From CAZPHI01 sp964586425 (GTDB taxonomy: Bacteria > Bacillota > Clostridia > Lachnospirales > Lachnospiraceae), in the NCBI GenBank assembly GCA_964586425.1, contig CAZPHI010000029.1, positions 1-24,575 on the forward strand: a DNA stretch of 24,575 nucleotides. The letters run 5' to 3'. Made by a program: the position numbers and the translations under genes. Shown here one piece after another: positions 8,092-15,898 of the stretch. The stretch's first letter is position 1; each line of letters begins with the position of its first letter. The notes below the pieces were generated by a model. That model saw nothing but the letters and a program-made list of their open reading frames with translations. It had not been told where the DNA came from and did not search any database.

Positions 8092-9293
8092 AGAATAATG
8101 GGCAGATTGAAGTAAAAAAGAATAATAAAAGTAAAGTGTTCAGATATATATATCATACTGATGGAATAACAAGGCAGATGATAGCTGATAGAATAGGGAT
8201 TAGTCTGCCAACTGTTAATTCTAATTTGATGGAACTAATGGATGAAGGTTTGATAAAGTATTATGACTGTGCAGAATCAACTGGCGGTAGAAAACCACAG
8301 AATATTGTTGCTGATAGTGATTACGCATTTGTAGTAAGTGTTAATATTAAGATGGATTTTGTCTTTATTAAATTAATAGATTTTAAAGGTGAAATCAGGG
8401 ATGAAGTAAAGATAGATATTAATTTTGCAGATTCCGTGGAATATGATGATGTTCTAGTAAAGAATGTTAAAGAGATTGTTGAAAAGAATAAAGCTGATAT
8501 AACTAAAATTCTTGGAACAGCAATTAGTATTCCTGGTGTATTTGAAAGGAGTGGAGATATTGTAATAGAAGCTCCTACACTTTCTATTAAAAATTATTCT
8601 GTAAAAAGATTAACAGAGTTGATGCCATATAAACCAGTCGTTATTGATAATGATGCGAAAGCTGGTGCGTATACTGAAATATGGCACAGAAAGAGAAGAA
8701 GACTTAAAAAGGCACCAGAAGAAGGAAAACCAGATTATCTGTTAAATAGTGTTATGCCATATGGCGGAATACAGATTCATGGATTGCGTTCGTATCTTTT
8801 GCTGGATAAAGGTATTGGTGGCGCGATAATTCAAGGAGATGCGTGTTATAAAGGACGCAATAACAGAGCTGGAGAATTCGGACATATGCAGCTTGTACAT
8901 GATGGAAAGCTTTGTGGATGTGGAAGGAAAGGCTGTGTTGAAGCATATATATCTACAGACAGATTATCGAAAGATTTTAATATGGAATTGAAGGATTTTT
9001 TTGAAGCTGTAAAAAAAGGAAATCAAAAGTATATAGATGCATTGAATCAATATCTTCAATACCTTGTACAGACTATTGTAATGATCTATACTATATTTGA
9101 TTCTCCTATTACAGTTGGGGGTCAAATCTGCGAATATTTAGTGGATTATCGTAATGAAATCAATAAAATGATTGGACATATGGATGGATTTAAAACAACG
9201 GATGTGGTAATGAGAATGTCATATGACAAAAAAGTGTATGCAATTGATGGGATTGCACTGAAAATACTAGATGATTTTATTGCAAATGTCTGA
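8088..9293 (+). CDS. ROK-family transcriptional repressor (XylR-like)
   Basis: A 401-residue ROK repressor: winged helix-turn-helix at residues about 18-58 (TRQMIADRIGISLPTVNSNLM region) followed by a sugar-sensing ROK domain. The kinase ATP motif DxGxT is absent (VNIKMDF instead), as in ROK regulators. The zinc site is intact with His266 and Cys276, Cys278, Cys283 (CGCGRKGC). Compared with usual ROK folds there is an additional stretch of roughly 30 residues after DNDAKAGAYTEIW, beginning with the basic RKRRRLKK. The gene overlaps xylB by four bases, so it is the third gene of the pentose operon and probably regulates it, with xylose as the likely inducer. The substrate assignment rests on context. 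A promoter for the next gene lies within its 3' end. Confidence 0.86.
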   Translation: MKNNGQIEVKKNNKSKVFRYIYHTDGITRQMIADRIGISLPTVNSNLMELMDEGLIKYYDCAESTGGRKPQNIVADSDYAFVVSVNIKMDFVFIKLIDFKGEIRDEVKIDINFADSVEYDDVLVKNVKEIVEKNKADITKILGTAISIPGVFERSGDIVIEAPTLSIKNYSVKRLTELMPYKPVVIDNDAKAGAYTEIWHRKRRRLKKAPEEGKPDYLLNSVMPYGGIQIHGLRSYLLLDKGIGGAIIQGDACYKGRNNRAGEFGHMQLVHDGKLCGCGRKGCVEAYISTDRLSKDFNMELKDFFEAVKKGNQKYIDALNQYLQYLVQTIVMIYTIFDSPITVGGQICEYLVDYRNEINKMIGHMDGFKTTDVVMRMSYDKKVYAIDGIALKILDDFIANV

Positions 9294-9308
9294 AAATTAG
9301 TATATAAT
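9280..9308 (+). promoter_or_regulatory. Predicted promoter of the split chemoreceptor, inside the ROK 3' end
   Basis: TTGCAA (9280-9285), 17-base spacer and TATAAT (9303-9308), straddling the stop codon of the ROK gene. It would separate expression of the chemoreceptor from the pentose operon. It is a sigma-A type sequence rather than a motility sigma-D type. Confidence 0.55.
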
Positions 9309-9358
9309 AAAACATAGAAATTGTCTTGTTTATATTAATGTATTAGTAGGAGGCATTT

Positions 9359-10761
9359 ATGGAATTAAACGAAAGAAAAATAATTAACAAAGTATTATCA
9401 ATATCAATTACTATCGTGTTGGCTATTATATGTGTAGCTTATCTTTTGGAAGTAATTAAAGGAGAAAGAACAATGAATCAATGATGACAAGGAAAGCAGC
9501 AGCTTATGGATTTATTGTGTTATATGCATTTGTGCTTCTTACAGGTGATACAATTCTTACTTTTGTATATGTATTCCCTGTGCTGGGATGTTTGTTTATT
9601 ACTAATGATTATAAGCTTATTCGTAATTTCTCATTCTGGGGAATTTTGGCTAATATAATCAGTGTAACATATAGCTTCGTTGTGCAGCATAATTTAGGCG
9701 CAGATAATATAGCGGACAGAGAGATACAGATGTTAGGAACTTTACTTGTGATGGTATTAGCGAGTGTAGCCTGTTTCTTCTCACAGAAGCTTAATGATGT
9801 AAAAGTCAAGGCAATATCTGAAAAAGAAAAAAATCAGGAAGCAATGTTTACTGATTCAATGGAAGTGCTAATGGCAGTGCATAAAGCAGTAGATATTATC
9901 CTTGAGGAAGTAAAAGACCTTTCACATACAGCGGAGATTTCGGCAAATTCAATGGCAGAGATTACATTGGGCTCAGCTCAGACTGCTGAATCAATTCAGG
10001 ATCAGCTGTCAATGACTAGTGATATCCAAAAAGTTGTAGAAGAACTTACAGAGATGTCATTAGCTATCAATGAATTATCACAGAAGACACATACTTATAT
10101 TAATCAGGGTATTGGTAATATGAGTAAGCTTAATGATAGCGCAGAGACAGTGAAGAGTAATAATAATATTGTATTAGAGCAGATGGGACAGCTGCAGAAG
10201 GATAATCAGGAAGCAATGAATATCATATCGATGATTAATGATATTGCCGAGCAGACTAATCTTCTGGCACTCAATGCTTCAATTGAAGCTGCAAGAGCAG
10301 GTGAAGCAGGCAAAGGCTTTGCAGTTGTTGCAGGTGAGATTACTAATTTGGCCAATCAGACACAGAACGCAACAGAGAGTATTAAGAAGATTATTGATGG
10401 ATTAATGGGAGCATCTGGACGTTCATATGAGGCTGTTGAGAGTATGACAGAGATTACTGAACAGCAGAATACATATATCTATGATACAGAAACAACATTT
10501 AATAATATAAAGACTAGTATGGAACAAGTATCATCTGATATTAATGAGCAGACATCAATGATGAAGTCAATGAAGAAGGCTAATGATGAAATTGTTGAAA
10601 GTATAAGTACAATTTCGTCTGTAAGTGAAGAGGTTACAGCTAATACACAGGAAACAAGCAACATAGCTGAGAATAATCAGATTGTTGCAAAGAAAGTTAT
10701 GGGATTAATTGAAAATGTATTAAAACAGATTCAAGTATTCTCAGACAAATATGCTAAATAA
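9359..10761 (+). pseudogene. Methyl-accepting chemotaxis protein, membrane type, split by a frameshifting lesion
   Basis: The true start is ATG 9359, six bases after AGGAGG. This frame gives a short N-terminus with the first membrane helix (SISITIVLAIICVAYLLEV) and stops at TGA 9482-9484. The rest of the protein continues in another frame from ATG 9481 to 10761 (426 residues): several further hydrophobic segments (to about residue 100), then a cytoplasmic coiled coil with the receptor hairpin tip EQTNLLALNASIEAARAGEAGKG shown here only by its core NLLALNASIEAARAGEAGKG. There is no HAMP domain. Joining the two parts suggests loss of a stretch between helix 1 and the next segments, as I recall for full-length relatives. 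The stop and second start overlap as ATGA, so coupled translation of two chains is possible, but the missing membrane part argues for a damaged receptor. Confidence 0.75.
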
Positions 10762-10850
10762 ACGTTAATATTTAATTAACATATTGTTGAAGTAATAAAT
10801 AATTGAATAATGCATAATAGAGTCATAATCAATGACGGGAGGTTCTATCA

Positions 10851-11609
10851 ATGAAAAAGATAGATTTGTTAGTGGTTGTGACGCTGTTATGCATTATTTT
10901 TTTTGTATGTCAGGGAATTGCTGTGGAGTATAGCATGGAAGAACCTATAGAAGAAAATAATGAAAAATCATACTCGCGAGATATGATGCAGGAAACAGAA
11001 CCCAAAACAGTTAGAAGAGTTTTGACGAATAAGAAAGTAATTGAATTTGAATGTATAAGGCAATTACCTGAGCTTCCAACGGGATGTGAGATAACTGCAC
11101 TTACTATGGTTCTCAATTATTATGGATATAAAGAAGATAAAGTATTCATGGCCAAGAATTATCTACCTATAGCAGAACCATATACTAAGAATTTTACAGA
11201 AGCATTTTTCGGATACCCATGGAGCGAGTATGGATGGGGATGCTATTCTCCGGTTATTGTTAATACGGCTAACAGGTATCTTCAGGAAAATGAATCGCCT
11301 TATTATGTGAAGGATGTTAGTGGAGAGGAATTTGAAGAATTGTTATATTACGTTCAGGATAATATACCTGTTATGATTTGGATGACTATTGGACTTAAGG
11401 ATAATGCTACGAAGACGGAAATCATTCTTGCTAGTGGAGAACATATTAATTGGACAGCACCAGAACATTGTGTAGTGTTGATTGGATATGATAAAGAAGA
11501 GGGTAAAGTGCTTTTGGCAGACCCTTTGGATGGAATAATATGGAGAGATATGAATTTTGTGAAAAGACATTATGATATTCTTGAAAAACAAGCTGTTATT
11601 ATAAAATAA
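10851..11609 (+). CDS. C39-like (papain-fold) cysteine peptidase, membrane-anchored
   Basis: A 252-residue protein with an N-terminal membrane anchor (residues about 5-27, no lipobox), an acidic linker to residue 65, and a C39-like peptidase domain. The candidate catalytic residues are Cys79 (LPTGCEITALTMVLNYYGY), His206 (APEHCVVLIGYD) and Asp224 (LLADPLDG). The family (Peptidase_C39_2, BtrH-like) includes extracellular peptidases of unknown substrate; the domain would lie outside the cell. It is not linked to an ABC bacteriocin exporter, so a leader-peptidase role is unlikely. GGGAGG precedes the start ATG. It sits between two chemoreceptor genes with an 89-base gap upstream and 94 bases downstream, so it may be a separate transcript. 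Confidence 0.8.
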   Translation: MKKIDLLVVVTLLCIIFFVCQGIAVEYSMEEPIEENNEKSYSRDMMQETEPKTVRRVLTNKKVIEFECIRQLPELPTGCEITALTMVLNYYGYKEDKVFMAKNYLPIAEPYTKNFTEAFFGYPWSEYGWGCYSPVIVNTANRYLQENESPYYVKDVSGEEFEELLYYVQDNIPVMIWMTIGLKDNATKTEIILASGEHINWTAPEHCVVLIGYDKEEGKVLLADPLDGIIWRDMNFVKRHYDILEKQAVIIK

Positions 11610-11663
11610 TACAGATAAAATGTGCATGTTTTGCAAAATATTCGTTTCTTTTTCTGACATAGT

Positions 11664-11678
11664 GTGATAAAATATCAC
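11664..11678. promoter_or_regulatory. Inverted repeat in the promoter region of the CZB chemoreceptor
   Basis: GTGATA (11664-11669) and TATCAC (11673-11678) form a perfect 6-bp inverted repeat with a 3-base centre, directly before a TATATAAT -10-like sequence (11679-11686) and the ribosome binding site. It could be an operator or part of an imperfect promoter (CTGACA at 11654). Unverified. Confidence 0.3.
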
Positions 11679-11703
11679 TATATAATGTTAGGAGGATAAG
11701 GTG

Positions 11704-13122
11704 ATGGGTATGTTTTCTAAAAAGAATAGTAATGTAAACGGTACGCAGGCACACGACCTTGATGAACTGATGAAAGCAATGGATAAGGTTATTGCCGGAG
11801 TTTATACACCAGCAGATCTTGAACCATTTCAGGATAAAGCGGTCGGAGAAAAATTGAACGAGTTAATCGCAGCATTTAAAAAGAGCAATAACAACTTTGT
11901 TATGCGACTTAATGAAGCAATGTTAGAGATTAGTGATAATTCATGTGTAAAGGTTATGCTTGATCAGGTTAATTCACAGACGAAATCAATCAATGATATG
12001 GAAGATTCAAGTGGAACGCTTAAAGGTTCAATTGAGAATATCTCTACTGCAGTAGCTCACATTAAGGAGAATACACATACTATTCTTGGAGCATCTAAGA
12101 AGAGTGAAGAGAATATGACACAGAGTATCAAAGTTGTTAATGAATCTTCAGAAGAGATTAAGAATATTAATGAGCAGGTTCAATCATTCCATGAGAAGAT
12201 TAACAAGATTAGTGAGATTATTGATATGGTTAAAAAGATTGCCAGTCAGAGTAATCTTCTTGCTTTGAATGCATCAATTGAGGCAGCAAGAGCAGGTGAA
12301 GCAGGTAAGGGTTTTGCGGTTGTTGCTGAGCAGGTTAGACAACTTTCAAGCAATACATCAGCATCAGCTGAGGATGTTGTTAAGTATGTATCAGAACTTC
12401 AATCAAGTATTACAGAACTTGCAGCATCAATGGATGATACAACACAGAGACTTGCAGATGGTAATGATAAGGTAGAGCAGTCTGTTAGAGATATTAGAAC
12501 AATGAATGAGCAGATGGAGACTATCAGAGAGGAAATTGACAGTATATATCTTGCTGTAGATACACAGTCAAATATACTTGATAATTTTGGACAATCTCTA
12601 GAGTCATTATCAGATAGTTATAAGGAACTTGCACGTGACTGTGCTAATACGGGTAGTCATATGTTCCAGGCGGGACGTAATGTAGATAAATCAAGAAGTG
12701 ATATGGTAAGAGGATTTGCTGAGATAACAAAGCTTGACTGGGTAAGAATATTCGAAATTGATCACTTTATCTTTACATGGAGACAGTATAATAATTTAAT
12801 GGAATTTGAAAAACTAAAACTTGAACAGGTCAATAATGATAAAGGTTGTAAGTTTGGTAAGTGGGTAGCCAGTCAGACTGATGATAGAATTACCAGTTCA
12901 CAGGCATTCAAGGATTGCGTTAAGTACCATGAATTGTTACATAAGTATGCTACAGAAGCTTTCTATGCAAAGCAGGAAGGCAATGTAGATAAGGGACTTG
13001 AAATCTTTAATGATATTCTTGCTTCTTATGAGAAGTTTAAGGCTTCAATTGCCAGACTTAAGGATGTATTTAGAAGTATTGGTGAAGGTGAAGAAACACA
13101 GATTATAGTGTATAGTAAATAG
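11704..13122 (+). CDS. Soluble methyl-accepting chemotaxis protein with CZB zinc-binding domain
   Basis: A 472-residue chemoreceptor with no membrane segment, hence cytoplasmic. Residues 60-335 form the long helical signalling hairpin, with the tip SQSNLLALNASIEAARAGEA near 181-200 that contacts CheA and CheW. The C-terminus (about 345-450) is a CZB domain, with predicted zinc ligands His354, Cys382 (GCKFGKW), His409 and His413 (KYHELLH). CZB receptors and their relatives sense zinc and, in some bacteria, oxidants through the Zn-Cys pair. I choose ATG 11704, eight bases after GGAGG; GTG 11701 would also be in frame. Intact, in contrast to the membrane receptor upstream. No other che genes are in the window. 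Confidence 0.88.
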   Translation: MGMFSKKNSNVNGTQAHDLDELMKAMDKVIAGVYTPADLEPFQDKAVGEKLNELIAAFKKSNNNFVMRLNEAMLEISDNSCVKVMLDQVNSQTKSINDMEDSSGTLKGSIENISTAVAHIKENTHTILGASKKSEENMTQSIKVVNESSEEIKNINEQVQSFHEKINKISEIIDMVKKIASQSNLLALNASIEAARAGEAGKGFAVVAEQVRQLSSNTSASAEDVVKYVSELQSSITELAASMDDTTQRLADGNDKVEQSVRDIRTMNEQMETIREEIDSIYLAVDTQSNILDNFGQSLESLSDSYKELARDCANTGSHMFQAGRNVDKSRSDMVRGFAEITKLDWVRIFEIDHFIFTWRQYNNLMEFEKLKLEQVNNDKGCKFGKWVASQTDDRITSSQAFKDCVKYHELLHKYATEAFYAKQEGNVDKGLEIFNDILASYEKFKASIARLKDVFRSIGEGEETQIIVYSK

Positions 13123-13150
13123 TTAATTGATAATATTAGATTAATAAAGG

Positions 13151-13189
13151 GAAGCTATTTCACAAATTAGTGGAAATGGCTTCTTTTTT
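13151..13189 (+). terminator. Rho-independent terminator after the CZB chemoreceptor
   Basis: Arms GAAGCTATTTCAC (13151-13163) and 13170-13183 pair with one bulge, with a six-base loop and six T residues (13184-13189). Confidence 0.82.
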
Positions 13190-13258
13190 GTAGTACAATA
13201 TGAGATGCATAAACTGAACAAAAAACATTGCATAATACATTAAGGAGACAAGTTATAG

Positions 13259-14941
13259 ATGAATAATAATCGCCCTGTCATAGTAATTGGACATAAGAAC
13301 CCAGATACAGATTCTGTGTGTTCAGCAATATCATATGCATATCTAAAATCACAGCTATCACAAGATTTGTATGTACCTATGAGAGCTGGACATATCAATC
13401 AGGAAACCAGATATGTACTTGATAGGTTTGGATTTGAAGCACCAGAATATATAAAAGATGTCAGAACACAGGTAATGGATATTGAGATAAGGCATACAGA
13501 AGGTGTAACAGAGTCTATTTCACTTAAAAGAGCATGGACGATTATGAAAGAACTCAATGTTGTTACATTGCCAATCACTAAAGACAATAAACTGAAGGGT
13601 TTAATTACAATTGGAGATATCGCAAAATCATATATGGATGTATATGACAGCCATATATTATCTACAGCGAGGACACAGTTTACTAATATAATAGAAACTA
13701 TTGATGGAACTTTAATCTGTGGTAATGAGAATGATATATATTGTGAAGGTAAGGTTTTAATTGCAGCAGCTAATCCAGATCTTATGGAGAATTATATAGA
13801 AGAGAATGATTTAGTAATACTCGGTAATCGGTATGAATCACAGCTTTGTGCAATTGAGATGAAAGCTAGATGTATAATTGTGTGTGAGGGAGCATCAGTA
13901 TCAAAGACTATCAGAAAACTTGCTGATGACAATAATTGTATAGTGATAAGTACACCACATGATACATTCACTGTAGCTAGATTGATTAATCAAAGTATGC
14001 CAATTAGTTATTTTATGTGTAACAAAGACATAATATCTTTTAAGGCAGATGATTATTTGGATGATATTCATGATGTAATGGCACAGAAAAGGCACAGAGA
14101 TTTTCCTATTCTTAATAAAGATGGAGAATATGTGGGAATGATTTCCAGACGTAATCTACTTGGTATGCGTGGCAAGCGAGTAATAATGGTAGATCATAAT
14201 GAAAAATCACAAGCGGTTAATGGCATCGAAACGACAGAATTACTTGAGATAATAGATCATCACAGATTAGGAAGCGTTCAGACTGTTTCACCTGTATATT
14301 TTAGAAATCAGCCATTAGGTTGTACTGCTACAATTATATATATGATGTTTTGTGAACATTCAATAGTGATTCCTAAAGATATTGCAGGACTTTTATGTTC
14401 AGCAATTCTATCAGATACATTGATTTTCAAATCACCTACCTGTACAGCGACAGATAAAACTGCTGCTACAGAGCTTGCGAAGATAGCACAGATAGATATG
14501 ATGGATCTTGCAAAAGGATTATTTAAGGCTGGAAGCAACCTTAATGATAAGACTGCAGCTGAGATTGTTAACCAGGATTTTAAAAAATATGCGGTTAATG
14601 ATTTTAACATAGGAATAGGACAGATTAATCTTCTTAGTGATGAAGAAGTAATGGAAATCAGAGAAAAGATTGAAGCTTATCTGCCTGAAGCAATTAAGAA
14701 TAACGGAGTTTCCATGGTATATGTACTTCTTACTAATATTATGGATGAAGCTTCGGATGTACTAGCATGTGGTATTGGAGCAAAGAGTGCACTGGAAACA
14801 GCATTTGGCGTTACAACACAGGTGCTTAATGGTAGTGATGGTGCAGGTATGGAAAAAGAAGTGAGTGAAGTATATATAGAAGGACTTGTATCAAGAAAGA
14901 AGCAGATGGTTCCTGCACTAGTGGGAACATTGCAAAATTAA
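13259..14941 (+). CDS. Manganese-dependent (family II) inorganic pyrophosphatase with CBS and DRTGG domains
   Basis: A 560-residue cytoplasmic enzyme that hydrolyses pyrophosphate to phosphate. The DHH domain starts at VIVIGHKNPDTDSVCSAISY (residues about 8-27), which holds metal-binding His and Asp residues, and resumes with VDHNEKSQAV and IDHHRLG. A regulatory insert between them contains a first CBS motif (about 70-130), a DRTGG-like domain (about 140-240) and a second CBS motif (about 255-300). The C-terminal DHHA2 domain ends with the SRKKQMVP signature of substrate-binding residues. In characterised relatives the insert binds adenine nucleotides and diadenosine polyphosphates, so activity should respond to energy state. 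Length fits CBS-DRTGG types. AAGGAG precedes the start. MAP follows after 18 bases, suggesting an operon. Confidence 0.92.
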   Translation: MNNNRPVIVIGHKNPDTDSVCSAISYAYLKSQLSQDLYVPMRAGHINQETRYVLDRFGFEAPEYIKDVRTQVMDIEIRHTEGVTESISLKRAWTIMKELNVVTLPITKDNKLKGLITIGDIAKSYMDVYDSHILSTARTQFTNIIETIDGTLICGNENDIYCEGKVLIAAANPDLMENYIEENDLVILGNRYESQLCAIEMKARCIIVCEGASVSKTIRKLADDNNCIVISTPHDTFTVARLINQSMPISYFMCNKDIISFKADDYLDDIHDVMAQKRHRDFPILNKDGEYVGMISRRNLLGMRGKRVIMVDHNEKSQAVNGIETTELLEIIDHHRLGSVQTVSPVYFRNQPLGCTATIIYMMFCEHSIVIPKDIAGLLCSAILSDTLIFKSPTCTATDKTAATELAKIAQIDMMDLAKGLFKAGSNLNDKTAAEIVNQDFKKYAVNDFNIGIGQINLLSDEEVMEIREKIEAYLPEAIKNNGVSMVYVLLTNIMDEASDVLACGIGAKSALETAFGVTTQVLNGSDGAGMEKEVSEVYIEGLVSRKKQMVPALVGTLQN

Positions 14942-14959
14942 GATTGGTGGTAGATTATA

Positions 14960-15844
14960 ATGATTAGAAAGTACAAGAAACTAAATAATGATGATTTTTG
15001 CTGGTGCAAAAGTGGAAAGTTATATGGAGAGTGTCATGCGGATTTTGATAAAAAACTCGAGATGTACACAAAAAAACATATAAAGGTGCCTGCTAGAAAT
15101 ATTATTAAGAATGAAGAACAGCTTCAGGGTATGAGAGAGAGCAGCAAGATTAATGTTGCGGTTCTTGACCTAGTAGCACAGGAGATACACGCTGGCATGA
15201 CAACAGCAGATATTGATAAAATAGTATATGATAAGACTACTGAGATGGGTGGAATTCCTGCACCACTTAATTATGAAGGATTTCCTAAAAGCGTATGTAC
15301 TTCAATCAATGAACAGGTTTGCCATGGCATTCCATCAGAGAATATCACGATTATTGATGGAGATATAATTAATGTTGATGTCTCAACAATATATAATGGC
15401 TATTATTCTGACTCATCAAGAATGTTCTGCATTGGCAATGTTACACCAGAGATGAAAAGACTTGTTGATGTAGCAAAGGAATGTGTGGAAAAGGGTCTTG
15501 AACAGGTAAAACCGTGGGGATATCTTGGTGATGTTGGTCAGGCAATTAATGACCACGCAAAAGCAAATGGATATTCTGTTGTTAGAGAAGTTGGCGGACA
15601 TGGAATCGGACTTGAATTTCATGAAAGCCCATATGTTAGCTATGTAACACGTAAGAATACAGGAATGGTAATGACACCCGGTATGGTATTCACTATTGAA
15701 CCAATGATTAACATGGGAACAAGTGATATATATATTGATGAGACTAATGACTGGACTATATACACAGATGATGAACAGCCATCAGCACAATGGGAAATTA
15801 TGGTTCATGTAACAGAAGACGGATATGAGGTTATGGCCTGGTAG
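14960..15844 (+). CDS. map: Type I methionine aminopeptidase with N-terminal SEC-C motif
   Basis: A 294-residue enzyme that removes the initiator Met from nascent proteins. The first 45 residues carry a SEC-C zinc motif (Cys14, Cys16, Cys25, His26), as found at the SecA C-terminus and thought to help ribosome or protein contact. The peptidase fold has the five metal ligands Asp140, Asp151, His214, Glu247 and Glu279, and substrate His122 (VCHGIP) and His221. The last motif reads SAQWEIMVHVTEDG rather than the commoner SAQWEHT, a modest variation that leaves the metal Glu. It lies 18 bases after the pyrophosphatase gene and ends at a strong terminator. Many Firmicutes have a second, short MAP elsewhere near the ribosomal protein operon; this is likely the extra copy. 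Confidence 0.92.
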   Translation: MIRKYKKLNNDDFCWCKSGKLYGECHADFDKKLEMYTKKHIKVPARNIIKNEEQLQGMRESSKINVAVLDLVAQEIHAGMTTADIDKIVYDKTTEMGGIPAPLNYEGFPKSVCTSINEQVCHGIPSENITIIDGDIINVDVSTIYNGYYSDSSRMFCIGNVTPEMKRLVDVAKECVEKGLEQVKPWGYLGDVGQAINDHAKANGYSVVREVGGHGIGLEFHESPYVSYVTRKNTGMVMTPGMVFTIEPMINMGTSDIYIDETNDWTIYTDDEQPSAQWEIMVHVTEDGYEVMAW

Positions 15845-15869
15845 AAATTATGGCCTGATAGAATATAAA

Positions 15870-15898
15870 GCATGGTTCATTAGAGCCATGCTTTTTTT
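15870..15898. terminator. Terminator shared between convergent map and MocR genes
   Basis: A 9-bp stem (15870-15878 with 15883-15891, one G-T pair) with loop ATTA and seven T residues (15892-15898) ends the plus-strand transcript. The stop codon of the minus-strand MocR gene (15880-15882) is in the loop and stem edge, so the hairpin also covers the end of that gene. On the minus strand the T-tract is weak. Confidence 0.82.

Noticed and set aside
7617..8156. 179-residue frame on the minus strand opposite xylB
   Set aside because: It lies entirely over xylB and the start of the ROK gene, has low-complexity Ala/Ser composition, no clear ribosome site and no recognised family.
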